NCBI GenBank assembly: GCA_964593895.1
Contig: CAZQKL010000002.1
Span: 1-48,290 of the forward strand
Direction of reading: 5' to 3'
Length of the DNA stretch: 48,290 bases
From: CAZQKL01 sp964593895 [NCBI: uncultured bacterium]
Lineage (GTDB): Bacteria; DYJV01
Shown: piece by piece, positions 1 through 8,718 of the stretch
How positions within the stretch are numbered: position 1 is the first letter of the stretch
Layout of the letters: each line of letters begins with the position of its first letter
Position numbers and translations under genes: made by a program
The notes under the pieces: model-generated
The model's input: the letters and a program-made list of their open reading frames with translations, nothing else
The model's database searches: none
What the model was told of the DNA's origin: nothing

Positions 1-37
1 CCCATTCAGGTGCGCTGCCAGGCTGCGCTACGCCCCG
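1..37 (-). tRNA. tRNA-Pro(GGG), 5' half, cut by window edge
   Basis: Read on the minus strand, the first 37 bases form the 5' half of a proline tRNA. There is an acceptor strand CGGGGCG, then T8-A9, a D-stem GCGC/GCGC around a loop with GG, a 5' anticodon-stem strand CCTGA, and loop bases A32-T33 followed by GGG as anticodon. The 3' half lies outside the window. The stretch is sharply G+C-richer than its surroundings, as expected for a thermophile tRNA. The stop codon of the upstream merR-like gene is formed by bases 8-10 of this tRNA. The anticodon call depends on only the first half, so it is good but not complete. Confidence 0.85.
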
Positions 38-345
38 CAACCTTTTAAAATAAACAAAATTTTTTTTAGTTCAAAGATTAGTTCATATTTTGATATGCCT
101 TTTTTTGATGAATTTAAAAGTTCTTTTGCTTTTGCAATCTTTATCTTTTTTTCGTAAAGAAGATATTTAATTTTCAAAAATTTTTTTATTTCTTCCTGGG
201 TATATCTTCTATGAATAGATTTCCCGTCTCTTTTTAAAATATTGAATTCTTTCTCCCAATACCTTAAAACACTCTGCTTTACACCAATAATTCTGCTTGC
301 TTCACCAATAGAATAAAAATGTTTATTTAGCTCTATTGATTTCAT
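28..345 (-). CDS. MerR-like helix-turn-helix protein
   Basis: A 105-residue protein with an N-terminal MerR-type winged helix-turn-helix: a YSIGEASRIIGV helix, a VLRYWEKEF segment, then a wing ending RRYTQEEI. The remaining C-terminal part is short, so this is the small MerR-like type often found next to pheT and an IHF gene in Gram-negative bacteria, not a ligand-binding MerR with a sensor domain. It overlaps the 3' end of the IHF-like gene by 23 bases. Its last four codons and TAG stop lie inside the tRNA-Pro gene. Its target is unknown; DNA binding is inferred from the fold. Confidence 0.85.
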   Translation of the reverse strand: MKSIELNKHFYSIGEASRIIGVKQSVLRYWEKEFNILKRDGKSIHRRYTQEEIKKFLKIKYLLYEKKIKIAKAKELLNSSKKGISKYELIFELKKILFILKGCGA

Positions 346-604
346 CTCTTAAAATTTTACTTGGCTTAAAACTTAAAACTTTTCTTGCTGGTAAAGTAAT
401 TGTCTCCCCTGTTTGAGGATTTCTTCCTTTTCTCTCTTTTTTATATTTTACAGTAAATGTGCCAAATGAGGAAATTTTAACTTTTTCACCATTTTCTAAT
501 GCTTTTTTAATAATTTCAAATACTTTGTCAACAAGTTCCTGACATTCCTTTTTTGTTAAACCAATTTTTTCATAAACTTTTTCAACTATATCAGCTTTTG
601 TCAT
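323..604 (-). CDS. ihfA: IHF/HU-family nucleoid DNA-binding protein (IHF alpha-like)
   Basis: A 93-residue histone-like protein with the family signature: MTKADIVEKV start, FGTF turn, and the DNA-binding arm GRNPQTGE followed by an arginine-rich segment. It should bend DNA as a dimer. Position directly after pheT is where ihfA sits in many proteobacteria and relatives, which favours IHF alpha over HU, but the partner subunit is not in the window and a homodimeric HU role remains possible. The start has a strong AAGGAGG sequence 7-8 bases upstream. In a cell with reverse gyrase it would be part of the chromosome-compaction machinery. Confidence 0.85.
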   Translation of the reverse strand: MTKADIVEKVYEKIGLTKKECQELVDKVFEIIKKALENGEKVKISSFGTFTVKYKKERKGRNPQTGETITLPARKVLSFKPSKILRDEINRAK

Positions 605-618
605 TTAAAATTCCTCCT

Positions 619-2988
619 TTATTGATTTCTAATTTTTATTCCATATTTTTCATCAAGAACTTTCAATATTTTATCTATAATTTTGTTTACTCTTTCATCT
701 TTTAAAGTTTTACTTTTATCTTGAAAAATTATTTTAATTGCTATACTCTTTTTCCCTTCTGGAATATTTTTGCCTTTATAAACATCAAAAATAAAAATTT
801 TCTGAATAAGCTTTGCCTCAACATTCTTAATTTCTTTTAAAATCACTTCAGAATTTATATCTTCATCTACAAGTAAAGCAAGGTCTCTTTCAATGTATGG
901 AAATTTTGAAATTTCTGAAAATTCTGGAATAATTTTTATAAAATTATAAATTTTTTCAAGATTTAAATTAAATGCAATTACTTCAACATTTTCAATTTCA
1001 AATTTTTCTAAAATATCTGGATGAATTTCTCCAAGCCAACCAACAATTTCATTCTTAATTTTAATAACCGCAGATTTATTTTTAACTATAAAATTTAAAT
1101 TTTCTGGATATTCAAAAAAAACATTCTCAATCCGAAATTTTTTAAAAAAAGCTTCTAATATTCCCTTTACATCAAAAAAATCAACTTTTCTCTGTGGAAT
1201 ATTCCAAACTGGTTCAGAAATAAAACCACAAAAAACACCAGAAATTTCAGTTCTTTCATTATTTTCAGGTAAAAATATTTTCCCAATTTCAAAAAATTTT
1301 AAATTTAAATTTTTAAATTTTAAATTGTCAGAAACATTCTTTAATAAACCTGTTAATATATTTGTTCTTAAAACTTCCAACTCTTCTGTTAATGGATTTA
1401 AAAGTTTTATTGGTTCAATTTCAGGAGTAATTAATTTTAAAAGCTCACTACTTGTGAAACTATAATTTATTGCTTCATTTAAACCAGCATAAACAAAAAA
1501 TTCTTTTACATCTTCACAAAATTTTCTAAAAGAATAACCAGTATCAAGAGAAATAATGGTATGAGGCAATTTTTCAGGAACTTTGTCATATCCATATATT
1601 CTTAAAACTTCTTCAATTAAATCCTCTTCAATAGATACATCATGTCTCCATGATGGAATCTTATATCCATCTTCTTTTTCTTTAAATCCAAGATTATTAA
1701 GAATCTTTTTTGCTATATTAAAATCAATTTCACAACCAGAAATTTTGTTTAGCCTTTCTTTTCTTAAATTAACTATTTTAGGCTGAAATTTTAAAGGATA
1801 ACAATCAAAAATTCCTTTTACTATTTTACCACCTGCAAATTCTTGCATAAGATATACAGCTTTTCTTGATGCATACTCAATATTTTCAATATCAACTCCT
1901 CTCTCAAATCTGTAGGATGCATCAGTTGTAATATTCAATCTTTTTGAGGAAATTCTAATATTTTTAGGATTAAAATAAGCAACTTCTAAAAGCACATCCT
2001 TGGTTTTATCTGTAACTTCAGAATTTAATCCACCCATTATCCCGCCAATTGCAACACTTCTTTCACTATCACAAATCATTACAACATTTTCATTTAATTC
2101 ATGTTCTTTCCCATCAAGGGTAATAAATCTTTCTTTATATTTTGCTGTTTTTACTATTATTTTTTTACCTTTTATGAAATTATAATCAAAAGCATGCATA
2201 GGTTGGCCAAGTTCAATCATTAAATAATTTGTTATATCAACAATGTTATTTATAGGTCTTAAACCTACAGCAACTAATCTATTTCTCAACCATAATGGTG
2301 ATTTTTCTATTTTAACATCTTTCACCAATCTTGCAGTATATCTTGGACAAAGTTCTGGAGCTAAAATTTCAACTGAAATGTAATTATTAATATCATCATC
2401 AATTTCATTTAATTGAATTTCTGTAATATTAATCCTTTTATCATAGATTGCTGAAATTTCTCTTGCTATTCCTAATACACTTAAACAATCTCCTCTATTT
2501 GGAGTTATCTCAAACTCAATAATTGTATCATAAAGATTTAACTCATCTCCAATAGAATTTCCAATATTTAAATTATCTGGCAAAATCATTATTCCTGAAG
2601 ATTTCTGCTCTAATCCAAGTTCCTGCTCTGAACATAGCATTCCATATGAGGTAACTCCTCTAATTTTTGCTTTTTTTATCTTAAAATTATTGGGAAGTTC
2701 TGCTCCAATCTTTGCAAGAGCTACTTTATTACCTTTTTCCATATTTTTAGCACCGCAAACAATATCAAGAGTCTGCGTGCCATCAAATACCTTACATAAA
2801 GATAATTTATCAGAACCTTCAATAGGTTGAATATCAACTATTTGAGCAACAACCACATCTTTTAAAAATTCATTATGCTTTTCAACAGATGATACTTCAA
2901 GACCTGCTAAAGTTAATTTTTCAGCTATTTCAAATGGGTCTTTATCTATATCAACAAATTCTTTTAACCAATTAATTGTAACTCTCAT
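619..2988 (-). CDS. pheT: Phenylalanine--tRNA ligase beta subunit
   Basis: Full-length 789-residue PheRS beta chain. Visible blocks are the N-terminal MRVTINWLKEFV motif, the tRNA-binding OB domain (about residues 40-150, with VCGAKN and GVTSYGMLCSEQELG), a B3/B4 editing region (about 200-390, with the MHAFDY, AIGGIMGG and ASYRFERGVD segments), the catalytic-like core, and a C-terminal anticodon-binding FDX-ACB domain (SKFPYIERDLALLVD onward). It forms the alpha2-beta2 enzyme charging tRNA-Phe. The pheS stop TAA abuts the pheT ATG directly, so translation is probably coupled. Confidence 0.97.
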   Translation of the reverse strand: MRVTINWLKEFVDIDKDPFEIAEKLTLAGLEVSSVEKHNEFLKDVVVAQIVDIQPIEGSDKLSLCKVFDGTQTLDIVCGAKNMEKGNKVALAKIGAELPNNFKIKKAKIRGVTSYGMLCSEQELGLEQKSSGIMILPDNLNIGNSIGDELNLYDTIIEFEITPNRGDCLSVLGIAREISAIYDKRINITEIQLNEIDDDINNYISVEILAPELCPRYTARLVKDVKIEKSPLWLRNRLVAVGLRPINNIVDITNYLMIELGQPMHAFDYNFIKGKKIIVKTAKYKERFITLDGKEHELNENVVMICDSERSVAIGGIMGGLNSEVTDKTKDVLLEVAYFNPKNIRISSKRLNITTDASYRFERGVDIENIEYASRKAVYLMQEFAGGKIVKGIFDCYPLKFQPKIVNLRKERLNKISGCEIDFNIAKKILNNLGFKEKEDGYKIPSWRHDVSIEEDLIEEVLRIYGYDKVPEKLPHTIISLDTGYSFRKFCEDVKEFFVYAGLNEAINYSFTSSELLKLITPEIEPIKLLNPLTEELEVLRTNILTGLLKNVSDNLKFKNLNLKFFEIGKIFLPENNERTEISGVFCGFISEPVWNIPQRKVDFFDVKGILEAFFKKFRIENVFFEYPENLNFIVKNKSAVIKIKNEIVGWLGEIHPDILEKFEIENVEVIAFNLNLEKIYNFIKIIPEFSEISKFPYIERDLALLVDEDINSEVILKEIKNVEAKLIQKIFIFDVYKGKNIPEGKKSIAIKIIFQDKSKTLKDERVNKIIDKILKVLDEKYGIKIRNQ

Positions 2989-4005
2989 TTAAAACTGCTC
3001 CAAAAATCTTAAATCATTACCAAAAAATAATCTTATATCATTAATTCCATATTTCAACATTGCTATTCTCTCAACACCTAAACCAAATGCAAATCCTGTA
3101 TATTTTTCTGTATCTATATTAACAGCCTTGAAAACAGCTGGATGAACCTGTCCGCAACCTAAAATTTCAAGCCAACCTGTATCTGAACAAATTCTACATC
3201 CTTTCCCTTTACAGAAAATACATTCAATATCTACTTCTGCACTTGGTTCAGTAAATGGGAAATAGCTTGGTCTAAATCTTATACCAATTCCTTTATAAAA
3301 AATACTTTCAAGGAAATATCTTAAAATTCCTTTTAATTCTGCAAAACTCACATCTTCATCCACAACAAGTCCTTCAACTTGATGAAACATAGGAGTATGA
3401 GTTACATCCATATCACATCTGTAAACTTTACCTGGAGCAATTATTTTTATTGGAGGAGTTTTTTTCTCCATTACTCTAATTTGCACAGGAGAAGTATGAG
3501 TTCTTAAAACAACATCTTCAGAAATGTAAAATGTGTCTTGCATATCCCTTGCAGGATGGTCTTTAGGAATGTTCAATGCTTCAAAATTGTAAAAATCAAG
3601 CTCAATCTCAGGTCCTTCAGCAATTTCAAATCCAGCACATTTAAAAATTTCTTCTATTTCATATAAAATTTTTGTGATTGGATGAAAATGTCCAATATTA
3701 AAGGGTCTACCTGGGAGTGTAATATCAATTTTTTCTAATTTAAGTTTTAATTCTTTCTCTTTTTCCTTTAAATTTTCAAATGCTTCTTTAAAAAGATTTT
3801 CAAGCTCATTTTTAGCTTCATTTAAAATTTTTCCAATCTCTGCCCTCTTTTCCTTTGGAAACTCTGAAATTCTTTTTAATAATTGAGTAAGTTCTCCCTT
3901 TTTTCCAAGATATTTTGCTTTAACCTGATTAAATAAACTTAATTTTTCAAGTTTTTTTATATCTTCCTTTGCTCTTTCAATTAATTTTTTTATCTCTTTT
4001 TCCAT
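2989..4005 (-). CDS. pheS: Phenylalanine--tRNA ligase alpha subunit
   Basis: A 338-residue class II catalytic subunit. An N-terminal coiled coil (about 1-90) is followed by GRPFNIGHFHPI, the motif 2 region (MQDTFYI, LRTHTSPVQIR, FHQVEGLVVDE) and motif 3 (GLGVERIAML). Near residue 250 a CxxC...CxxC cluster (CIFCKGKGCRIC) looks like a zinc knuckle, a feature present in many but not all bacterial PheS chains. It catalyses phenylalanine activation and transfer. It starts one base after the rplT stop codon. Confidence 0.97.
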   Translation of the reverse strand: MEKEIKKLIERAKEDIKKLEKLSLFNQVKAKYLGKKGELTQLLKRISEFPKEKRAEIGKILNEAKNELENLFKEAFENLKEKEKELKLKLEKIDITLPGRPFNIGHFHPITKILYEIEEIFKCAGFEIAEGPEIELDFYNFEALNIPKDHPARDMQDTFYISEDVVLRTHTSPVQIRVMEKKTPPIKIIAPGKVYRCDMDVTHTPMFHQVEGLVVDEDVSFAELKGILRYFLESIFYKGIGIRFRPSYFPFTEPSAEVDIECIFCKGKGCRICSDTGWLEILGCGQVHPAVFKAVNIDTEKYTGFAFGLGVERIAMLKYGINDIRLFFGNDLRFLEQF

Positions 4006-4006
4006 T

Positions 4007-4351
4007 TTACTTTACACTTGATACAAGTTTTTCAAATCCTTCAGGGTCATTAACAGCCATATCTGCAAGAACTTTTCTGTTTAAATTAATATTCTTTTCT
4101 TTTAAAAGGTGAATAAATTTACTGTAACTTAATCCATATTTTCTAACAGCAGCATTTATCCTAATTATCCATAATCTTCTAAAATCTCTTTTTCTAACTT
4201 TTCTATCTCTGTAAGCATAGCTTAAAGCTTTCCATACAGCATTTATTGCGCTTCTGTATAATTTCCCTTTTGCTCCTCTAAATCCTTTTGCAAGTTTTAA
4301 AATCTTTTTCCTTCTTCTTCTTGCTGTAACTCCTCTTTTTACCCTTGGCAT
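4007..4351 (-). CDS. rplT: Large ribosomal subunit protein bL20
   Basis: A 114-residue, very basic protein with the L20 hallmark start [16 protein letters not shown] and the [20 protein letters not shown] block. Length is normal for the family. It binds 23S rRNA and nucleates early large-subunit assembly; in other bacteria it also represses its own operon by binding mRNA. A good AAGGAG sequence lies 7 bases before the ATG, downstream of a strong predicted hairpin in the rpmI-rplT gap. Confidence 0.97.
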   Translation of the reverse strand: MPRVKRGVTARRRRKKILKLAKGFRGAKGKLYRSAINAVWKALSYAYRDRKVRKRDFRRLWIIRINAAVRKYGLSYSKFIHLLKEKNINLNRKVLADMAVNDPEGFEKLVSSVK

Positions 4352-4377
4352 TTTTTACTCCTTTAATTAATTTTGGA

Positions 4378-4413
4378 GACACTGCTATTAAAGAAATTTT
4401 AATTTAGTGTCAA
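4378..4413 (-). promoter_or_regulatory. Hairpin and promoter-like element between rpmI and rplT
   Basis: In the 69-base rpmI-rplT gap, minus-strand GACACT (4411-4406) can pair with AGTGTC (4383-4378). Inside that, ATTAAA (4403-4398) pairs with TTTAAT (4392-4387) around a 5-base loop. The same stretch contains TTGACA (4413-4408) followed 17 bases later by TAATAG (4390-4385), which is promoter-like. It could be a leader hairpin for L20/ribosome-linked control, an internal promoter, or both; sequence alone does not decide. Confidence 0.5.
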
Positions 4414-4420
4414 GAAAAAT

Positions 4421-4618
4421 TTATGCATAAGGTAATAATCTTTTCAATGCCTTTACATTTGTTGTATCAACAACTGGATGAGCTTTTAATCTTCTTTTTC
4501 TCTTTGCAGTTTTCTTTGATAAAAGGTGTCTTCTATAAGCTTTATTTCTAATAAATTTTCCAGAACCGCTAATTTTAAATCTTTTTTTCGCAGTAGAACG
4601 AGTTTTTATCTTTGGCAT
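4421..4618 (-). CDS. rpmI: Large ribosomal subunit protein bL35
   Basis: A 65-residue basic protein with the L35 pattern: MPKIKTRSTAKKRFKISGSGK at the N-terminus, then the HLLSKKTAKRKRRL stretch. It is a structural protein of the 50S subunit. It sits between infC and rplT, the conserved bacterial order, 20 bases after the infC stop. GGAGG lies 7 bases before its ATG. Confidence 0.96.
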   Translation of the reverse strand: MPKIKTRSTAKKRFKISGSGKFIRNKAYRRHLLSKKTAKRKRRLKAHPVVDTTNVKALKRLLPYA

Positions 4619-4638
4619 TTCATTTCCTCCAATTATTT

Positions 4639-5178
4639 TTAAGATTTTGGACCAAATATAGCATGAACTACTCTACCTTCTAATTTTGGAACATTTTCCA
4701 AAGCTCCATAATCCTTTAATGCTTCCTTTAATTTTTCAATCATATTATAAGCAAGTTGAGGATTTTGTATCTCCCTTCCTCTTAAAAAAATATTTACCCT
4801 TACTTTATTACCTTTTTGTAAAAATTTTATCATATTTTTTACTTTAAAGTTAAAATCATGCTCCTCTGTAGTTGGTCTCAATTTCATTTCTTTTACTTCA
4901 ATCTGTTTCTGTTTCTTTTTTGCCTCTTGAGCTTTTTTATTCTGTAAATATTTGTATTTTCCATAATCCATTATCTTACAAACAGGAGGATTAGCATTTG
5001 GAGCAACAAGAACAAGGTCAAGTCCTCTATCTTTTGCTATTCTCAAAGCCTCATCTCTTGAAAGAATCCCTAATTGTTCTCCTGTCTCTAAAACCACTCT
5101 TACTTCCTTTGCTTTAATATTTTCATTAATTGGTTCAATTTCTCTTTTAAATTTTCCTGGCCTGTGAAATCTTCCTAT
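4639..5178 (-). CDS. infC: Translation initiation factor IF-3, probable ATA start
   Basis: IF-3 binds the 30S subunit and polices start-codon choice. From a GTG at 5097 only a 152-residue protein results, lacking conserved N-terminal IF-3 sequence. Reading upstream in frame adds a segment containing INENIKAKEVRV, the usual IF-3 opening. The reading frame reaches an ATA codon at 5178-5176 preceded at 7 bases by GGAGG (5190-5186), giving 179 residues, normal for IF-3. Use of a rare AUU/AUC/AUA-type start in infC is known in other bacteria and underlies IF-3 autoregulation. No in-frame ATG exists there. It begins one base after the thrS stop, and the GGAGG is part of the final thrS codons. Confidence 0.93.
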   Translation of the reverse strand: MGRFHRPGKFKREIEPINENIKAKEVRVVLETGEQLGILSRDEALRIAKDRGLDLVLVAPNANPPVCKIMDYGKYKYLQNKKAQEAKKKQKQIEVKEMKLRPTTEEHDFNFKVKNMIKFLQKGNKVRVNIFLRGREIQNPQLAYNMIEKLKEALKDYGALENVPKLEGRVVHAIFGPKS

Positions 5179-5179
5179 T

Positions 5180-7102
5180 TTACCACCTCCTGAAATTTTT
5201 TATATCATCTTTTATTAAATCTAAAAACCTCTCTATTGTTAAATTTCCTAAATTCTCTCTTGTTCTTTTTCTAACAGAAATAGTGTTATCTTTCACCTCT
5301 TTTTCGCCAACAATTATCATATACGGAATTTTCTGATTTTGTGCTTCCCTAATTTTATAATTTAAAGTTTCATTTCTGAAATCAGTCTCAACTCTTATAT
5401 CATTTTCAAATAAAATTTCATATACTTTTTTTGCATATTGAGAAAATTTTTCTGAAACAGGTAAAATAATTGCCTGAACTGGAGCAATCCAAACTGGAAA
5501 CTTCCCTTCATAATGTTCTATTAAAATCCCTATGAATCTTTCAAGAGAACCTAAAATAACTCTATGTAGCATAACTGGTCTATGTTTTTCTCCATCCTCT
5601 CCAATGTAGGTTAAATCAAATCTTTCAGGTAAAGTAAAATCACACTGAATTGTTGCACATTGCCATTCTCTTCCAATTGCATCAGTTAATTTAACATCTA
5701 TTTTTGGTCCGTAAAAAGCTCCATCTCCCTCATTTATCTTATATGGCAAATTATTAACTTCAAGTGCTTTAAACAAAGCATTTGTTGCTCTTTCCCAATC
5801 TTCATCAGTTCCAATAGATTTTTCCGGACGAGTGCTTACTTCCATTCTGTATTCAAAACCAAAAATTCCCATCATATATTTTATAAAATCAATTATATTT
5901 GTGATTTCATCAATTAATTGGTCAGGTCTGCATAATATATGAGCATCATCCTGAGTAAATCCTCTCACCCTTAAAAGTCCATGAAGCACACCTGATTTTT
6001 CATGCCTATAAACAGTTCCAAGTTCAAAATACCTAATTGGTAAATCTCTATAACTTCTCAATTTTGATTTGTAAATTAGCATATGAGCAAGACAATTCAT
6101 AGGCTTTATTCCATATTCCTGGTCATCAATTTTTGTGAAATACATATTTTCACGATAGTTCTCATAGTGACCAGACTTTTTCCATAAATCTAATTTTAAA
6201 ATTTGAGGTCCAATAACTATTTTATAACCTCTTTTTAAATGTTCTTTTTTCTCAAAATCTTCTAAAACCATTCTTAACATAGCACCTTTTGGATGCCATA
6301 TAACAAATCCTGCTCCTGCCTCCTCATTTATACTAAAAAGATCTAACTCTTTTCCAAGTCTTCTATGGTCTCTTTTTTTTGCTTCTTCTAAAAATTTTAA
6401 ATATCTATCTAAATCTTCTTTTCTAAAAAAACTAGTTCCATAAATTCTCTGTAACATTTTATTTTTTTCATCGCCACGCCAGTAGGCACCTGCGACATTT
6501 AATAATTTAAATGCTTTTATTTTACCAGTTGAAGGAACATGAGGACCTCTGCATAGGTCAGTAAAATTACCCTGTGTATATATTGTAATTTCCTCATCCT
6601 CAGGAAGTTCATTAATTATTTCAACTTTATAATCCTCATTTTGCTTTTTAAAAAATTCTATTGCCTCATTCCTTGAAATTTTCTTTTTTATAAATCTATT
6701 ATTCTGTCTAATAAGATGAGCCATCTTTTTTTCAATCTTTTTTAAATCTTCAGGAGTAAATGGTCTTTCATAATCAAAATCATAGTAAAAACCATTTTCA
6801 ATTGCAGGACCTATTGTTACTTTTGCTTCTGGGAATAATTCTTTTACAGCTTCTGCCATAACATGAGCGGTGCTGTGTCTTAAAATTTCAAGAGCTTCCT
6901 CATCATCCTCAGTTATAAATTCAACTTTACAGTCATTTTCAATAGGGTCTGATAAATCTGTTAATTTGCCATTAATTTTTACTGCAATTGCTTTTTTATA
7001 TAAATTTTTACTTAATCTATTAGCTAATTCTAATGCAGAAGTTCCCTTCTCAACTTCAACAACACTCTCATCTGGTAAAGTAACCTTCACTTTTTCAACC
7101 AT
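5180..7102 (-). CDS. thrS: Threonine--tRNA ligase
   Basis: A 640-residue full-length enzyme. It has an N-terminal TGS domain (about 1-65), an editing domain with HxxxH (His76, His80) and a later CRGPH element, then the class II core with the zinc site supplied by MNCLAHM (Cys), VYRHEKSG (His) and VMLHRVIL (His), and a C-terminal anticodon-binding domain from about residue 540. It charges tRNA-Thr. An AGGAG sequence lies about 8 bases before the ATG. It follows tRNA-Val on the same strand, and its final AGG-AGG-TGG codons double as the ribosome-binding site of infC. Confidence 0.97.
   Translation of the reverse strand: MVEKVKVTLPDESVVEVEKGTSALELANRLSKNLYKKAIAVKINGKLTDLSDPIENDCKVEFITEDDEEALEILRHSTAHVMAEAVKELFPEAKVTIGPAIENGFYYDFDYERPFTPEDLKKIEKKMAHLIRQNNRFIKKKISRNEAIEFFKKQNEDYKVEIINELPEDEEITIYTQGNFTDLCRGPHVPSTGKIKAFKLLNVAGAYWRGDEKNKMLQRIYGTSFFRKEDLDRYLKFLEEAKKRDHRRLGKELDLFSINEEAGAGFVIWHPKGAMLRMVLEDFEKKEHLKRGYKIVIGPQILKLDLWKKSGHYENYRENMYFTKIDDQEYGIKPMNCLAHMLIYKSKLRSYRDLPIRYFELGTVYRHEKSGVLHGLLRVRGFTQDDAHILCRPDQLIDEITNIIDFIKYMMGIFGFEYRMEVSTRPEKSIGTDEDWERATNALFKALEVNNLPYKINEGDGAFYGPKIDVKLTDAIGREWQCATIQCDFTLPERFDLTYIGEDGEKHRPVMLHRVILGSLERFIGILIEHYEGKFPVWIAPVQAIILPVSEKFSQYAKKVYEILFENDIRVETDFRNETLNYKIREAQNQKIPYMIIVGEKEVKDNTISVRKRTRENLGNLTIERFLDLIKDDIKNFRRW
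5186..5190 (-). promoter_or_regulatory. Shine-Dalgarno of infC inside the thrS 3' end
   Basis: Minus-strand GGAGG at 5190-5186 is encoded by the last arginine codons of thrS. It is 7 bases from the ATA codon at 5178-5176, which is optimal spacing. This is the main reason for choosing the ATA start of infC over the downstream GTG. Confidence 0.8.
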
Positions 7103-7123
7103 CTAATTTCTCCTGTAATAGAT

Positions 7124-7195
7124 TAGGCGCAGGCGGGATTGAACCGCCGACCTCTGCCGCGTCAAGGCAGCGCTCTCCCACTGAGCTATGCGCCT
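7124..7195 (-). tRNA. tRNA-Val(GAC)
   Basis: Complete cloverleaf on the minus strand. The acceptor AGGCGCA (7195-7189) pairs with TGCGCCT and A73 is at 7124. The D-arm is GCTC/GAGC, the anticodon stem CTGCC/GGCAG encloses loop TTGACGC giving anticodon GAC, and the T-arm GGCGG/CCGCC carries TTCAATC. The 3' CCA is not encoded. It lies between surE and thrS, 6 bases after the surE stop. Confidence 0.95.
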
Positions 7196-7201
7196 TTAAA
7201 T

Positions 7202-7981
7202 TTAGCCTGAACTATTAAAAAAATCCTTATTTGTCAAGAATTTATTTAATTCATTAATAAATTCATAATCTGTTAAATCCATTTTTAAAGGTGTGATAGA
7301 AACATATCCATTTTCCACAGCATAAATATCAGTATCCTCATCTTTGCATAAAACAACTGGAGTTCCTGCAATCCAGAAATATTTTTCTCCTCTTGGGTCT
7401 ATATTTTCAACAATCACATCTTTATAAGTTCTTTTTCCCTGACGCGTTATCTTTATTCCTTTTATTTTTTCAATTGGTAAATCTGGAACATTAATATTTA
7501 AAAAAGTATCTTTTTTAAATTTCAAGCCATTTTCAATAATTTTATTTAACACAAAAACTGCTGTTTCATAATGAACATAAACTGGCCTTTTTTTGAAATT
7601 AACATCAAGAGATATTGCAATAGAAGGAATTCCCATTAGGCATCCTTCCATTGCTCCAGCAACAGTTCCTGAATATGTAATATCATCCCCAAGATTTGCA
7701 CCATAATTTATCCCTGAAATAAGTAAGTCAAATTGAATTTTTTCAAAAATTTTATTTATAGCAAGCATTATACAGTCTGTTGGAGTTCCATCAACTGCAT
7801 AATAATTCTTTCCATATTCATAAACTCTTAAAGGCATATTCATTGTTAAAGAATGACTTGAACCTGATTGCTCCTTTAATGGAGCGACAATAAAAACAGA
7901 ATGAACCTTTTCTAACGACTTTTTAAGCGCTATTAACCCATCTGCATTTATTCCATCATCGTTTGTTATAAGAATATTCAT
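7202..7981 (-). CDS. surE: 5'-nucleotidase SurE
   Basis: A 259-residue SurE-family metal-dependent phosphatase acting on nucleoside monophosphates. The N-terminal ILITNDDG supplies the two metal-binding aspartates (Asp8, Asp9). QSGSSHS contains the conserved serine and LISGINYG the conserved asparagine. Its role is nucleotide salvage and stationary-phase survival in studied bacteria. Its ATG overlaps the sirtuin stop codon (ATGA), suggesting coupled translation and a shared nucleotide/NAD theme, which is inference. Confidence 0.95.
   Translation of the reverse strand: MNILITNDDGINADGLIALKKSLEKVHSVFIVAPLKEQSGSSHSLTMNMPLRVYEYGKNYYAVDGTPTDCIMLAINKIFEKIQFDLLISGINYGANLGDDITYSGTVAGAMEGCLMGIPSIAISLDVNFKKRPVYVHYETAVFVLNKIIENGLKFKKDTFLNINVPDLPIEKIKGIKITRQGKRTYKDVIVENIDPRGEKYFWIAGTPVVLCKDEDTDIYAVENGYVSITPLKMDLTDYEFINELNKFLTNKDFFNSSG
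7209..7237 (-). promoter_or_regulatory. Candidate tRNA-Val promoter inside the surE 3' end
   Basis: Minus-strand TTGACA (7237-7232), a 17-base spacer and TAGTTC (7214-7209) would start transcription near 7202, about 7 bases before the mature tRNA. The -35 is perfect but the -10 is weak. The geometry matches the much stronger tRNA-Arg promoter at 14204-14232. Confidence 0.4.
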
Positions 7982-8718
7982 GACTTTATTTTCTTTAATA
8001 GCTCATCCATTACTTTTGTGGCAGGTCCTTGAAGAAATATTGTATTTAAAGATGAAGTTAAGGGCGTTGGCTCTAAATTTACTTCAATTATTGGTATTCC
8101 TTGTCTAAATGCAAGGTTTGGCAAAAATGCTGCAGGATAAACTTGAGCAGAAGTTCCAATTACCATAAATACATCACAATTTTCAGAAGCTTCATTTGAT
8201 TTTCTCATTATGTCTGGGTCAATAGGCTCACCAAAAAAAACAACATCAGGTTTATATGGGAAGTTACACCTATCACAATGAGGGATTTCATCTAATTTGT
8301 AATTTTCAATTTTATCAGTTTTTCCACATTTAATACATACAAGTCTATCCCATACTCCATGGTATTCATAAACTGTTGAACTACCAGCAAGAGTATGAAG
8401 TTTGTCTATATTTTGTGTTATAATTACAACTTCTTTCCCTAAATCTTCTAATTCTTTTAAAGCTAAATGTGCTCTATTTGGCTTTTTGCCCTGTAAAATT
8501 GAATGCATTTCAAGAAGCATCTTCCATACTTTATATGGGTCCTTTCTAAAAGAATCTATATGAGCATATTCAAAAGGGTCATATTTTGACCATAACCCAT
8601 TAGCACTTCTAAAATCTGGTATCCCACTTTCAACAGAAATTCCTGCGCCAGTCAAAACTGTAACCTTTTTTGCATCTTTCAATACTTTTACCGCTTCATC
8701 TATCTTTTCCATTTTCAT
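7978..8718 (-). CDS. cobB: NAD-dependent protein deacylase (sirtuin)
   Basis: A 246-residue Sir2-family enzyme that removes acyl groups from lysines using NAD+. Visible parts are the Rossmann NAD site GAGISVESGIPDFRS near the N-terminus, the ITQNID motif, the catalytic histidine in YEYHG, a four-cysteine zinc ribbon (CIKCGK and CDRCNFPYKP), and the VVFFGE and GTSAQVYPAA segments. Length and motifs are normal. It overlaps the gene before it by 23 bases and surE by 4, so the three are probably one transcript. Confidence 0.95.
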   Translation of the reverse strand: MKMEKIDEAVKVLKDAKKVTVLTGAGISVESGIPDFRSANGLWSKYDPFEYAHIDSFRKDPYKVWKMLLEMHSILQGKKPNRAHLALKELEDLGKEVVIITQNIDKLHTLAGSSTVYEYHGVWDRLVCIKCGKTDKIENYKLDEIPHCDRCNFPYKPDVVFFGEPIDPDIMRKSNEASENCDVFMVIGTSAQVYPAAFLPNLAFRQGIPIIEVNLEPTPLTSSLNTIFLQGPATKVMDELLKKIKS

